DNA from: Actinoplanes sp. L3-i22
GTDB lineage: Bacteria; Actinomycetota; Actinomycetes; Mycobacteriales; Micromonosporaceae
Assembly: GCF_019704555.1 (NCBI RefSeq)
Contig: NZ_AP024745.1
Location: 4,968,501-5,032,500, forward strand
Direction of reading: 5' to 3'
Length of the DNA stretch: 64,000 nucleotides
The translations under genes were made by a program, and so were the position numbers. Numbering within the stretch: the first letter of the stretch is position 1; every line of letters starts with the position of its first letter. Positions 9,005 to 17,277 of the stretch are shown piece after piece. The notes below the pieces were generated by a model. It made no database searches. It worked only from the letters and a program-made list of their open reading frames with translations, and was not told the DNA's origin.

Positions 9005-9234
9005 GTTCGGCACGGCGGCAGGGCCGGGTGGCGCGTCGAGATCACGTGCGGGCCGGCGGCGGGCGCCTGCAAGCTGCCCGCGGACCGGGCCGCGGCGGCC
9101 GTGGACGAGAACAATCCGCTGGTGGTCGCGAAGACCGGGGCAGCGGCACGTTCACCTACCGCACGCTGGTCACCGGCCGCGTCGCCGGCAACCCGAAGGC
9201 CTGGGGCTCGACGACCTACCGGGTGCGCTGCTGA
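9005..9234 (+). pseudogene. Frameshifted remnant of a small, probably secreted, Cys-containing protein
   Basis: Two reading frames join into one sensible C-terminal sequence. The first (from 9005) reads GWRVEITCGPAAGACKLPAD and continues to NPLVVAKTG. The second (about 9136-9234) reads GSGTFTYRTLVTGRVAG, then NPKAWGSTTYRVRC and a TGA. The switch lies in the G-run near 9135 and needs a single-base change. Codon use in both halves is typical of real genes, and the three cysteines suggest an exported protein. No start codon or signal peptide can be traced upstream, so the 5' part is lost. I do not recognise the family. Confidence 0.45.
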
Positions 9235-9263
9235 CTTCTCGGCTGCGCGGACCGGGCGGTGGC

Positions 9264-9385
9264 GGTGAGCCGTTGCCCGGTCCGGGGCCGCGCCCCCATC
9301 GGGCATGTTGTCACCGATGGTGTCCCGCCGAAGGCCGGTGACAACCAACCCCACAACCACCAAAACCACGATTTCGGTACGGACG
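9264..9385. repeat. Intergenic repeat, copy 2
   Basis: GGTGAGCCGTTGC at 9264-9276 and the block from GACAACCA to GATTTCGGTACGGACG at 9340-9385 match 214-278, with about 60 bp of unrelated sequence inserted between the two parts. The second block keeps roughly 85% identity to copy 1. It lies just downstream of the kinase ending at 9443. Confidence 0.5.
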
Positions 9386-9442
9386 CGGCACGCGATGGTT
9401 CCAGCCCGGTGCCGTCGTCCACCGGGCGCGCGGCGCCGATGC

Positions 9443-11056
9443 TCAGCGAGGCAGGCTGACGTGCAGGGTGGTTCCGCGACGGGGGCCGGCGTTCGGCGCG
9501 GCGCTGATGGTGCCGTGGTGGTACTGGGTGATCAATTGGGCGGTGGTCAGGCCCAGCCCGCTGCCGGGGATGGCGAGTTCGGTGGTGATCGCGCCGCGAA
9601 AGAAGCGTTCGAACACATGCGGAAGCTCGTCGGCCGGGATGCCGTAGCCGGTATCGCTGACGGCCAGGTCAACGGCCGTGTCGGTGCTGTCGAGCGTGAC
9701 GATCACGGCACCGCCGTCCGGGGTGTAGGTGAGCGCGTTGTCCACCAGGACGGCGACCAGTTGCCGCATCCGGGCGTGGTCGGCGTGCTGCGTCGTACGG
9801 TCCGGCACCCGGCAGGTGAGGGTGATGTTCTTGCCGGCGGCCCGCGCGGCGGCTTGCCCGACGGCGTAGGTCACCACGGCGCTGAGGTCGACGTCGGCCG
9901 GATGCAGCGGGCTGTGTCCGGCGTCGAGAGCGGACAGGTCCAGCAGTTGCTCGACCAGCCGGCGTAGGCGTTCACCGCCCCGCCGGGCGCCGGTGATCAG
10001 CGGCCGCAGCTGCGCGGCCGGCGTGTCCGGGGCGGCGTCGTGCAGCTCGTCCAGGTACAGCAGAACGATCGAGATCGGGGTGCGCAGTTCGTGTCCGACC
10101 AGGTTGAGGTAGTCGTCCTTGGTGCGGTTGAGCAGTTGCTGGAGCCGGTCGGCCTGGCGTGCGGCGGTGATGTCGTGAAAGACGGCTACCGCGCCGAGCG
10201 GCTGCCCCTGGTCGCTGCTGATGGGGTGGCCGTTGATCCGGAACAGCCGCTGTTGCCCGTGGATGTGCAGCAGGTGTTCGGCACCCCGGACCGTCTCGCC
10301 GCGCAGTGCCCGCAGCAGGGACGTCTGGTAGGCGTGCACCGGGGTGCCCTCGGCGTCGGTGATCGGTAGCCGGGCGGCCCAGTCCTCGGCGCTGCCGGCC
10401 GGGTCGCCCCCACCGAGGCGCTCTCGCAGCGATCGGTTCACCAGGACCATCTGCCCGTCGGCGGCGCAGGCGGCCACCCCGGTGTCGAGGCTGTCGAGCA
10501 GGGTGTCCAGGAACACCCGCTGGTGGTGTTCGCGTTCCCGGCCGAGGTGTTCGGCGACGAACGCGGTGCACGCCTGCGCGCCGTCGTCGACGCCGGCCAG
10601 TTGTTCCGGCAGCCAGTCGCGACACTGGTTGTTCATGACGGCGCACACGCCGACGAGGTGACCATCGGGGTCGCGGATCGGGAATCCGGCGTAGCAGCGC
10701 AGATCGGTGGAGCGCACGGGCGCGTCGATCGGCACCCGGATGTCGGTCCGCGTGTCGCAGATGACGACCGGGAAGCCGCTGTGCAACACCAGGCCGGCCA
10801 GGGTCGAGGCGATCGGCGCGGACTGGCGTTGATTGAATCCCGGTGGCAGTCCGTGCCCGCCGATCAGGCGCAGATGCTGTCCGTCGGTGAGGTGGATCAT
10901 CGCGCTGCTCGCCTGAGCGGCCCGGGCGATGACGGCTGCCATCCGGTCCGCGGAGTTCCGTGTCAGGCCGCCCGGCGCGAGCTCCAGCGCGGCCGCGGCC
11001 GGCCCCGAGGCCGCCGCGGCTGCCGTCGTCCGGTTCGGCTTGCCCCGCAGGCTCAC
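9443..11056 (-). CDS. GAF-PAS sensor histidine kinase
   Basis: A 537-aa cytoplasmic kinase. The first 35 residues are Ala-rich. A GAF domain covers about 40-185 (SSAMIHLTDGQHLRLIGGHG, CYAGFPIRDPDGHLVGVCAV), a PAS domain about 190-310, HisKA has H322 in NLVGHELRTPISI, and HATPase_c runs from about 420 to 535 with DNALTYTPDGG, DTGYGIP and GSGLGL. The start at 11056 is the first methionine after the promoter region; I see no strong ribosome site. It stands alone without a response regulator. The input ligand of the GAF domain is unknown. Confidence 0.86.
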   Translation of the reverse strand: MSLRGKPNRTTAAAAASGPAAAALELAPGGLTRNSADRMAAVIARAAQASSAMIHLTDGQHLRLIGGHGLPPGFNQRQSAPIASTLAGLVLHSGFPVVICDTRTDIRVPIDAPVRSTDLRCYAGFPIRDPDGHLVGVCAVMNNQCRDWLPEQLAGVDDGAQACTAFVAEHLGREREHHQRVFLDTLLDSLDTGVAACAADGQMVLVNRSLRERLGGGDPAGSAEDWAARLPITDAEGTPVHAYQTSLLRALRGETVRGAEHLLHIHGQQRLFRINGHPISSDQGQPLGAVAVFHDITAARQADRLQQLLNRTKDDYLNLVGHELRTPISIVLLYLDELHDAAPDTPAAQLRPLITGARRGGERLRRLVEQLLDLSALDAGHSPLHPADVDLSAVVTYAVGQAAARAAGKNITLTCRVPDRTTQHADHARMRQLVAVLVDNALTYTPDGGAVIVTLDSTDTAVDLAVSDTGYGIPADELPHVFERFFRGAITTELAIPGSGLGLTTAQLITQYHHGTISAAPNAGPRRGTTLHVSLPR

Positions 11057-11318
11057 ACCTCATCATTGCCCGAACCGCCGTCGGCCGCGGGTCAATGCCG
11101 GCTTTGGCACCCGGGAGCGGGCCTGCCGCACGGTACGAACCTCTCGTGGGAGCCCAATCCGATCAGCTTTGTCGCGCGAAACCTGCCGCTCGAATAATGC
11201 CGATATGGGCGATCTGCAAGATCGTCCATCATTCGTCCACTTTAGTCGGCTGAGTACGCGCCTTCCACCGGACCTGCTAGGCAGGGGCCGGATGAAACCG
11301 ACCCGGAAGGCGGAACCG

Positions 11319-11861
11319 ATGCTGATCAAACGAATCGTCAGTGCCCTGACCGTCGCCGTCACGTTCGTCGCCGTCGCGCTGTGGATCTCGCCGGGCGCGG
11401 CGTCGGCGGACAGCGGCTGGTACCGGCTGAAACCGCGGGCGAACACCGGCGTGTGTCTGAACAACCCGAACAGCAGCATGGTCAACAACACCCAGATGAT
11501 CATCTACACCTGCCACTCGATCTCCCAGGTGAACGAGCTGTGGTCGTTCATCCCGTCGGTCAACTTCGCGAGCGGCAAGTGGATCGAGAACATCGCCAGC
11601 AACAAGTGCCTGACGACGAAGAACGCGGACACCGCCCCGAACACCGTGGTCCTGCAGTTCACCTGTAACGACAACGGCAACGAGGTCTGGAAACCGACGC
11701 TCGCCCAGCGCGACGTCGACGGCCACGACTACTACGTGCTGAGCCCGGAGAACGCCGGCGACAGGTGCCTGGCCCCGCTCGGCAGCAGCACGGCGAGCGG
11801 CACGAAGATGGTCATCCAGGCGTGCACGTACTCCTACGCCCAGCAGTGGACCTGGTATTGA
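11319..11861 (+). CDS. Secreted ricin-type beta-trefoil lectin domain protein
   Basis: A 180-aa exported protein. The start is the ATG at 11319, with GGAAGG 9 nt upstream; an in-frame ATG at 11292 is less well placed. Residues 1-32 are a signal peptide (two basic residues, then a hydrophobic core VSALTVAVTFVAVAL, with likely cleavage after ASA). The rest is a single ricin B-type trefoil, with repeated CLNNPNSS, KCLTTKNAD and RCLAPLGSS elements, each a Cys-Leu start of a subdomain, and QxW-like ends (NELWSF, NEVWKP, QQWTWY). Such domains bind carbohydrate. No catalytic domain is attached, so it is a free-standing extracellular sugar-binding protein of unknown target. Confidence 0.85.
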   Translation: MLIKRIVSALTVAVTFVAVALWISPGAASADSGWYRLKPRANTGVCLNNPNSSMVNNTQMIIYTCHSISQVNELWSFIPSVNFASGKWIENIASNKCLTTKNADTAPNTVVLQFTCNDNGNEVWKPTLAQRDVDGHDYYVLSPENAGDRCLAPLGSSTASGTKMVIQACTYSYAQQWTWY

Positions 11862-11873
11862 TCGGCGGGCGGC

Positions 11874-12299
11874 TCAGTCGACGATGAACAGGGTGGCGCC
11901 GGTGACCGTGCTCGACCGGTGCGGCTCGCTGTCGTCGCCGACGGTGTAGCAGTCGCCGGGATCCAGTGTCGAGGTCCGGCCGTCGGCGAGCTCGGTGCGC
12001 AGGCTGCCCTCGACGCACAGCAGCACGTGGCCCTTCGTGCACCAGTGATCGGCGAGGTAACCGGGGCTGTAGCTCACCCGGCGAACCCGTACGTCGCCGA
12101 AGTTGTGGGTTTGCCATTGGGCCGTGCCGGTCTCACCCGGATGCAGCGTGACCGCCACCCGGTCCCAGTCGATGGTGCCGAACGGATGACGGGAGATGTG
12201 CACGCGCGCCCCTGAGCCGAGATCCACTGAAGATCCAGACTCTACCTTCGCCCGCCCGGGCCGCGCCGCCATCGGGCTACGGAGCGGGGCGAGTGACAT
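11874..12299 (-). CDS. DHCW-motif cupin fold protein
   Basis: The core reads HPFGTIDWDRV, HPGETGTAQWQT, YSPGYLADHWCTKGHVLLCVEG and DDSEPHRSSTVTGATLFIVD, the recognisable pattern of DHCW-motif cupins, about 110-aa single-domain beta barrels. The Asp-His-Cys-Trp box and the later histidine probably form the metal site. The annotated ATG at 12299 lacks a ribosome site and adds about 30 residues not typical of the family; translation may begin downstream, near the VDLGSG segment. Function is unknown beyond the fold. It is divergent from the alpha/beta hydrolase gene across an AT-rich 130-bp spacer that contains a possible TTGACT -35 box at 12321. Confidence 0.75.
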   Translation of the reverse strand: MSLAPLRSPMAARPGRAKVESGSSVDLGSGARVHISRHPFGTIDWDRVAVTLHPGETGTAQWQTHNFGDVRVRRVSYSPGYLADHWCTKGHVLLCVEGSLRTELADGRTSTLDPGDCYTVGDDSEPHRSSTVTGATLFIVD

Positions 12300-12434
12300 T
12301 TATTGGACATATTTGGATAATTGACTCGTGACCGCTTCACTGGTGCGATCGGCGTCCTAGGGTACGGACATCCGCGCTCGCTGCTCCCGGCAGCGCGCGG
12401 CTGTCCCCTTGACCCGGCAGCATCAGGAGGCGCG

Positions 12435-13376
12435 GTGACCCGGCTGGGCGATTACCAGGTGAAGGCCGCGGACGGCGAGCGGACCCTGATGGTCAACGTC
12501 TCGGGTGCCGAGCACGGCTGGCCCATCTTCCTGCTGCACGGAACACCGGGCAGCAGGACCGGCCCGATGCCCCGGCCGGGGGCGCTCTACCGCCGGGGGA
12601 TCCGGCTGATCTCGTACGACCGGCCCGGCTACGGTGGCTCCACCGAGCACCGTGGCCGCCGGGTCGTCGACGCCGCCGCGGATGTCCACGCCATCGCCGA
12701 GCAGCTGGGGCTGACCCGTTTCTCGGTGGTCGGCCGCTCCGGCGGCGGCCCGCACGCCCTGGCCGTCGCGGCCCGGCTGGCGTCCCGGGTGCACCGGGTC
12801 GCCACCCTGGTCAGCCTGGCGCCGAGCGCGCCGGACCTGGACTTCGCCGCCGGGATGACACCGGACAACGCCGCGGGGTTCGACCGCTCCGCCCAGCCCG
12901 AGGCCGCCGGTCTCAGCGAGCGCCTGCTCCGGCGGGCCCGGCGGGTCGCCGACGATCCGCGCGTCCTGCTCGACCAGCTGCTCGCCGACATGACCGACGC
13001 CGATCGGCTGATCGTCGAGGAGCCGGCCATCCAGCGGCTGCTGTTGATCTCGTACCGCGAGGCCGTCCGCAGCGGCCCGTACGGCTGGATCGACGACGTG
13101 CTGGCCCTGCGCCGGGACTGGGGGTTCGACGTCGGCGAGATCAAGCTCCCGGTCTACCTCTGGCACGGGGCGCAGGACAACTTCGCGCCGGCCGCACACG
13201 CGCGCTGGCTGGCCCGCAACATCCCCGGCGCGATCCTCGACATGCAGAGCGCACGGGCCCACTTCGGTGCCGTCGAGGCCCTGCCCAAGGTCCTGACCTG
13301 GCTGGCCGGCGGTGACCGGCCCGAGTCGTTCGAGATGCCGGAGATCGCCGGACCGGTCTCCGTCGAGCCGGTCTGA
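12435..13376 (+). CDS. Alpha/beta hydrolase
   Basis: A 313-aa protein. The start is the GTG at 12435 because CAGGAGG lies 5 nt upstream and the family homology begins there; an upstream in-frame ATG adds a non-conserved stretch. The fold is clear: LLHGTPGSR (oxyanion loop), YDRPGYGGS, the nucleophile elbow GRSGGGPHAL (catalytic Ser), an acid in the strand YLWHGAQDN, and the late His in ARAHFGAVEAL. A helical cap with several Arg and Asp residues lies between. The substrate is unknown. It converges on fxsT with a 4-bp gap. Confidence 0.85.
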   Translation: MTRLGDYQVKAADGERTLMVNVSGAEHGWPIFLLHGTPGSRTGPMPRPGALYRRGIRLISYDRPGYGGSTEHRGRRVVDAAADVHAIAEQLGLTRFSVVGRSGGGPHALAVAARLASRVHRVATLVSLAPSAPDLDFAAGMTPDNAAGFDRSAQPEAAGLSERLLRRARRVADDPRVLLDQLLADMTDADRLIVEEPAIQRLLLISYREAVRSGPYGWIDDVLALRRDWGFDVGEIKLPVYLWHGAQDNFAPAAHARWLARNIPGAILDMQSARAHFGAVEALPKVLTWLAGGDRPESFEMPEIAGPVSVEPV

Positions 13377-13380
13377 TCCG

Positions 13381-16300
13381 TCAGAACGGCAGCGGATCGA
13401 TCAATCGCGGCAGCAGGCGCCGGTTCGCGACGGCGGCGACCGCGGGATGCTCCGTGCCGCAACGCTCGCCGATCCGGCGCCCGATGGTGTCCGGATCGCC
13501 GCCCGCTCCGGTGCGTTCCAGCAGGATCGCCAGGTTGGCCTGGCAGCTCAGGGTGTCCGGATGGGTGGGGCCCAGCCTGGTGAGCGCGCGGTCGACGGTG
13601 GATCGCAGCGTGGTCAGAGCCGCGTCGTCGCGTCCCGTCCCGGCCAGGCAGACGGCGAGGTTGGTCTCGGCCGCCAGGGTGTACGGATGGTCCGCGCCGA
13701 GCGCTTCCGCGAACTGCCGGGCGGCCTGTCCGGCCAGGTCGTGCGCCGAGTCCCCGGCCTGCCCGGTCCCCGTCGCCAGCACGGCCATTGCCAGGTCGTT
13801 GACGCAGACCAGCGTGTGCGGATGCGCCGGGCCGAGCCGGCTCCGGTACGACTCGTGCACCGCCCGCAGTTCCGGCAGGGCCTGCTCGTCCGCGAAGCCG
13901 AGCAGGCTCACCGCCCGGCTGAGCCGGCAGGCGAGGGCCGGCACGCTGGGGGAGGCCTCGTTCAGGAGCCCGTACACGATGTCGAGCAGCCGCCGGCCCT
14001 CCTCGACCCGGCCGGCGGCGCGCAGCGAGATCGCGAGGTTGACCTGGGCGTTGAGGGTGTCCCAGGCCTCCGGGGCCAACTCCTCGGCGAGGGCCTGCGC
14101 GACGTGGCGCAGGTGGGCCACCGATCGCTGGTACTCGCCGGCCTCCCGCAGGTCGATACCGATGTTGGTCATCGAGAGCAGGGTGCCCGGGTGCCGCTCG
14201 CCGAGGACGTCCCGCCGTCCCGCCAGCACCTGCTGATCGAGCTCCAGGGCCCTCTCGTAGTCACCCGTCAGCCGCCAGGACGTGGCCAGATTGTTCAGGC
14301 TCGCCAGGGTTCGCGGGTGCTGCTCGCCGAACACGTTGCGCCAGCGTTCGTGGGTCGCCCGGTCCAGGTCGACGGCCTGCCGGTAGTGGCCCAGGCCGCG
14401 CAGGTCACCGCCGAGGCCGCCGGCGGTGGTGAGGGTGTGCGGGTGGTCGTCGCCGAGCAGCTCGCGTTGCTCGCCCAGGGTCGCCTCGTCGACCGCCCGG
14501 GACTCGGCGAAGTGGCCCAGCGAACGGATCAGGCCGGCCTGGTGGAACCGCAGATGCAGCAGCTGGCGGCGCAGAGCGCGCTGGTCGCGGTCGTCGCCGT
14601 CATCGCGGGACATCTCCTCCAGCTGTTTCTGCCAGGCGGCCTCGGTCTCCTCCGCCTGCTGAAGTCCGCGCGGGAAGTCGCCGGCCAGCCAGAGGTAGCG
14701 CACCCGCTCGATGAAGAGCTGACGCACCGAGGCGTCCGGACAGTTGATCGCGCCGGACTCGGGCAGATGCGGCCAGATCATCGCGAAGGCCGGCCAGTTC
14801 TGCGGGTCGTCGATCTCACCCCCGGGCCGGAACCGGGCCAGCGCGAGGTGTACCCGATGCCGGACCTCGCCCAGCTCCGGCTCGCTCATCCGGGCTCGGA
14901 CGCTCTCCTGGATCAGGCGGTGCACGGTGACCCCGTCGGCTCGGGATTCGATCCGGGCCAGGGCGAGCCGGCTGAGTTCGCGGATCAGCCGCCCCCGCAG
15001 CAGCCGCTCGCTCAGTTCGGGATCGATCGGCAGCAGCTCCTGGTTGAGCTCGTCGCTGTAGACGAAGTCGAGGGCAACCGAGGCGTCCAGCACCGAGAGG
15101 AACTGCAACAACCGGTACGCGGCGGGCGACCGCCGCTCGAGTTCGTCGAGGGAGGCATCCCAGACGGCCGGCAGCGGCCGGTCCCGCGGCTCCCCGCCGG
15201 CCGACTCGTCGCCGGGCACCGTGAGTGGGACCAGCCCGCGGGTGCGCACCGCATCCAGGAACTCCTCGACCGGGAACCTCGTCTCGGCCAGGAACGCGGC
15301 GGCCGCGGCGACCGCGAGTGGCAGGTCCCCGAGCCGGGCGGCGACCTGGTCCGCCTCCTGCGGGCCGATCCTCGGCACCCGGGTGCGAAGCAGTTCGATG
15401 CTCTCGACCCGGGGGAACACGTCGACCGGGACGACCGCCGCGGCCGACCCACCCCAGCCCGGGCTGCGCGAGGTGACCAGGACGTGGCCGGACCCCGTGG
15501 GCAGCAACGGGCGAACCCGTTCGGGATCCTCCGCGTTGTCGAAGATGATCAGCCACCGGCGGTGCAGCGGATCGCGGCCGAGCGAGTCCAGGACGGTCCG
15601 GGCATTCTCGATCGAGGCGCCGGCGAGCGGGAGTCCCAGCCGCAGCCCGAGCTCGGCCAGCTGGGTGTCGACGAAGGTGACCGGGTCGGCCTTGACCCAC
15701 CACACCACGTCGTAGGCGGCCCGGAACCGATGCGCGTACTCCAGCGCGATCTGGGACTTGCCGGCACCGCCCATGCCCTGCAGGGCGACGATCGACACCG
15801 GACCGGAGCCGCCGGCCAGCAGCTGACGCCGGACCTCGCTCAGCTCGGACTCCCGGCCGGTGAACCGCTGGTTGCGCGGATCCAGGTTGGACGCGAGGGG
15901 CTCGTCGAGCGGGTATCGGACGGCGCCGGGCCCGACCGCCCCGGCGTGTCCGACCAGGCGCAGCACGGCCTGGATCGCGTCCTGTTCGCCGAGCCCGGTC
16001 AGGAAGGTCGCACGCCGGTCGGCCGGCGGCGCGGTCCGTGCGCTGCCGGTGACAACGACCGCCAGGGCGGTGGGCCGCAGCCGGCTGACCGAGCTCAGCC
16101 GCGGATCGCCCTCGACCTCGGAGCGCTCCGACACGATCAGCAGGTCCCGATGGCCGCCGGTGTCCGCCTCCGGGTCCGCACCCGGGTCGGCGACCCGGAT
16201 GCCGGCCCGGTTCAGCACGTCGGTCAGCCATTCGGCCCAGATCCGGTCGCCGCGGGCGTACCACAGCGCGATGCCGCGCTCGGCCACGGTCAGCCGCCGC

Positions 16301-17277
16301 TCGAACATCTCGTTGACCCGTTGCCGTACGTCCGGGTCCATCCTCGGCAGGGCCGACACCTCGCCGTCGGTGAGCCGGCTCGTCAGCAGCTCGTACGCCG
16401 CCAGCAGCGTGCCCTGGGCGCCGGGCGTGTCGCCGATGGCCGCCAGCCGCTCCTCGTAGTTGTAGTACGCCTGGTAGGGAACGAAGACCTGATCCCAGTA
16501 CGCCTCGCGGGCCGCCCGGTCCGGGGCCTCCGGCAGGCCTTCGAAGCGCTCCTTGGCGAACGCCCGGGCGGCGTCGGACCGGTCCTTCTCGGCGGCGTCG
16601 ATCCGCATCGGCACCGGCAGGATGCGCACGTGCCGCTGGTGGTCCTCGACCTGCCGGGCCACCGTGGCCGAGCCCTCGATGCTCTGCTCGTTGAGGGTGA
16701 AGCAGACCACCAGCGTGTCCGGCATGTGCACGGTGCAGACGTCGGCGATGTCGCTGTATCCGGTGCGGCTGTCGATCAGCACGTAGTCGTAGTCGCTCTT
16801 CATCCGCGCGCGCAGCGCGTCGAGGAAGTGGCCGCCGGCGTGCCGTTCGTAGAAGTCGTCCCAGTCGAGCCCGGCGAGCACGGTGGCGTAGTCCCGGTTC
16901 AGGCGCCCGGCCGCCAGCAGGTCGAGCCGCCCCGGAGCGGGGAACCCCGCCCACCGCAGCGGGATCACCCGATCGGCCAGGTCGGCGTGCCGGGCATAGT
17001 CGGGTTCATCCAGGTCGATCTCGTCGCGGCGGGCCATGTGGTCCTGGAAGTCCTGGATCAGGCCGATCACGGTGCGCCGGCGCTTGATGGCGTCCCGGTC
17101 GAGGAACGGCGAGAAGTACCGGTTCAGCGCGGGCGACTCCAGGTCCCAGTCCACGGCGAGCACCCGTTTGCCGTTCGCGGCCAGGATCCAGGCGACGTTG
17201 GCGAGCGCCATGGTGCGGCCGGTGCCGCCCTTGAACGAGTAGAACGTGACGACCTTGCCGAGCGGTTCCGTCGTCAT
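13381..17277 (-). CDS. fxsT: FxSxx-COOH system tetratricopeptide repeat protein FxsT
   Basis: A 1298-aa multidomain protein. Its N-terminus, MTTEPLGKVVTFYSFKGGTG, is characteristic of the family and contains a ParA/MinD-type deviant Walker A (KGGTGRT, residues 16-22). The ParA-like ATPase extends to about 290 and includes LIDSRTGYSDIA. A short TIR-like segment follows (about 320-400, RGIALWYARGDRIWAEWL), then an NB-ARC ATPase from about 480 with P-loop GMGGAGKSQ near 500 and LIIFDNAED as Walker B. The C-terminal 500 residues are tetratricopeptide repeats of the HPxTLxxxxNLA type. The ATG overlaps the fxsC stop by 4 nt. In known FxSxx-COOH loci such proteins accompany a short peptide ending F-x-S-x-x and a radical SAM maturase; neither is present here. 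Confidence 0.85.
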   Translation of the reverse strand: MTTEPLGKVVTFYSFKGGTGRTMALANVAWILAANGKRVLAVDWDLESPALNRYFSPFLDRDAIKRRRTVIGLIQDFQDHMARRDEIDLDEPDYARHADLADRVIPLRWAGFPAPGRLDLLAAGRLNRDYATVLAGLDWDDFYERHAGGHFLDALRARMKSDYDYVLIDSRTGYSDIADVCTVHMPDTLVVCFTLNEQSIEGSATVARQVEDHQRHVRILPVPMRIDAAEKDRSDAARAFAKERFEGLPEAPDRAAREAYWDQVFVPYQAYYNYEERLAAIGDTPGAQGTLLAAYELLTSRLTDGEVSALPRMDPDVRQRVNEMFERRLTVAERGIALWYARGDRIWAEWLTDVLNRAGIRVADPGADPEADTGGHRDLLIVSERSEVEGDPRLSSVSRLRPTALAVVVTGSARTAPPADRRATFLTGLGEQDAIQAVLRLVGHAGAVGPGAVRYPLDEPLASNLDPRNQRFTGRESELSEVRRQLLAGGSGPVSIVALQGMGGAGKSQIALEYAHRFRAAYDVVWWVKADPVTFVDTQLAELGLRLGLPLAGASIENARTVLDSLGRDPLHRRWLIIFDNAEDPERVRPLLPTGSGHVLVTSRSPGWGGSAAAVVPVDVFPRVESIELLRTRVPRIGPQEADQVAARLGDLPLAVAAAAAFLAETRFPVEEFLDAVRTRGLVPLTVPGDESAGGEPRDRPLPAVWDASLDELERRSPAAYRLLQFLSVLDASVALDFVYSDELNQELLPIDPELSERLLRGRLIRELSRLALARIESRADGVTVHRLIQESVRARMSEPELGEVRHRVHLALARFRPGGEIDDPQNWPAFAMIWPHLPESGAINCPDASVRQLFIERVRYLWLAGDFPRGLQQAEETEAAWQKQLEEMSRDDGDDRDQRALRRQLLHLRFHQAGLIRSLGHFAESRAVDEATLGEQRELLGDDHPHTLTTAGGLGGDLRGLGHYRQAVDLDRATHERWRNVFGEQHPRTLASLNNLATSWRLTGDYERALELDQQVLAGRRDVLGERHPGTLLSMTNIGIDLREAGEYQRSVAHLRHVAQALAEELAPEAWDTLNAQVNLAISLRAAGRVEEGRRLLDIVYGLLNEASPSVPALACRLSRAVSLLGFADEQALPELRAVHESYRSRLGPAHPHTLVCVNDLAMAVLATGTGQAGDSAHDLAGQAARQFAEALGADHPYTLAAETNLAVCLAGTGRDDAALTTLRSTVDRALTRLGPTHPDTLSCQANLAILLERTGAGGDPDTIGRRIGERCGTEHPAVAAVANRRLLPRLIDPLPF

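Noticed and set aside
8704..9369. 221-aa minus-strand frame
   Set aside because: Not protein-like. The opposite strand carries the clearer frameshifted remnant.
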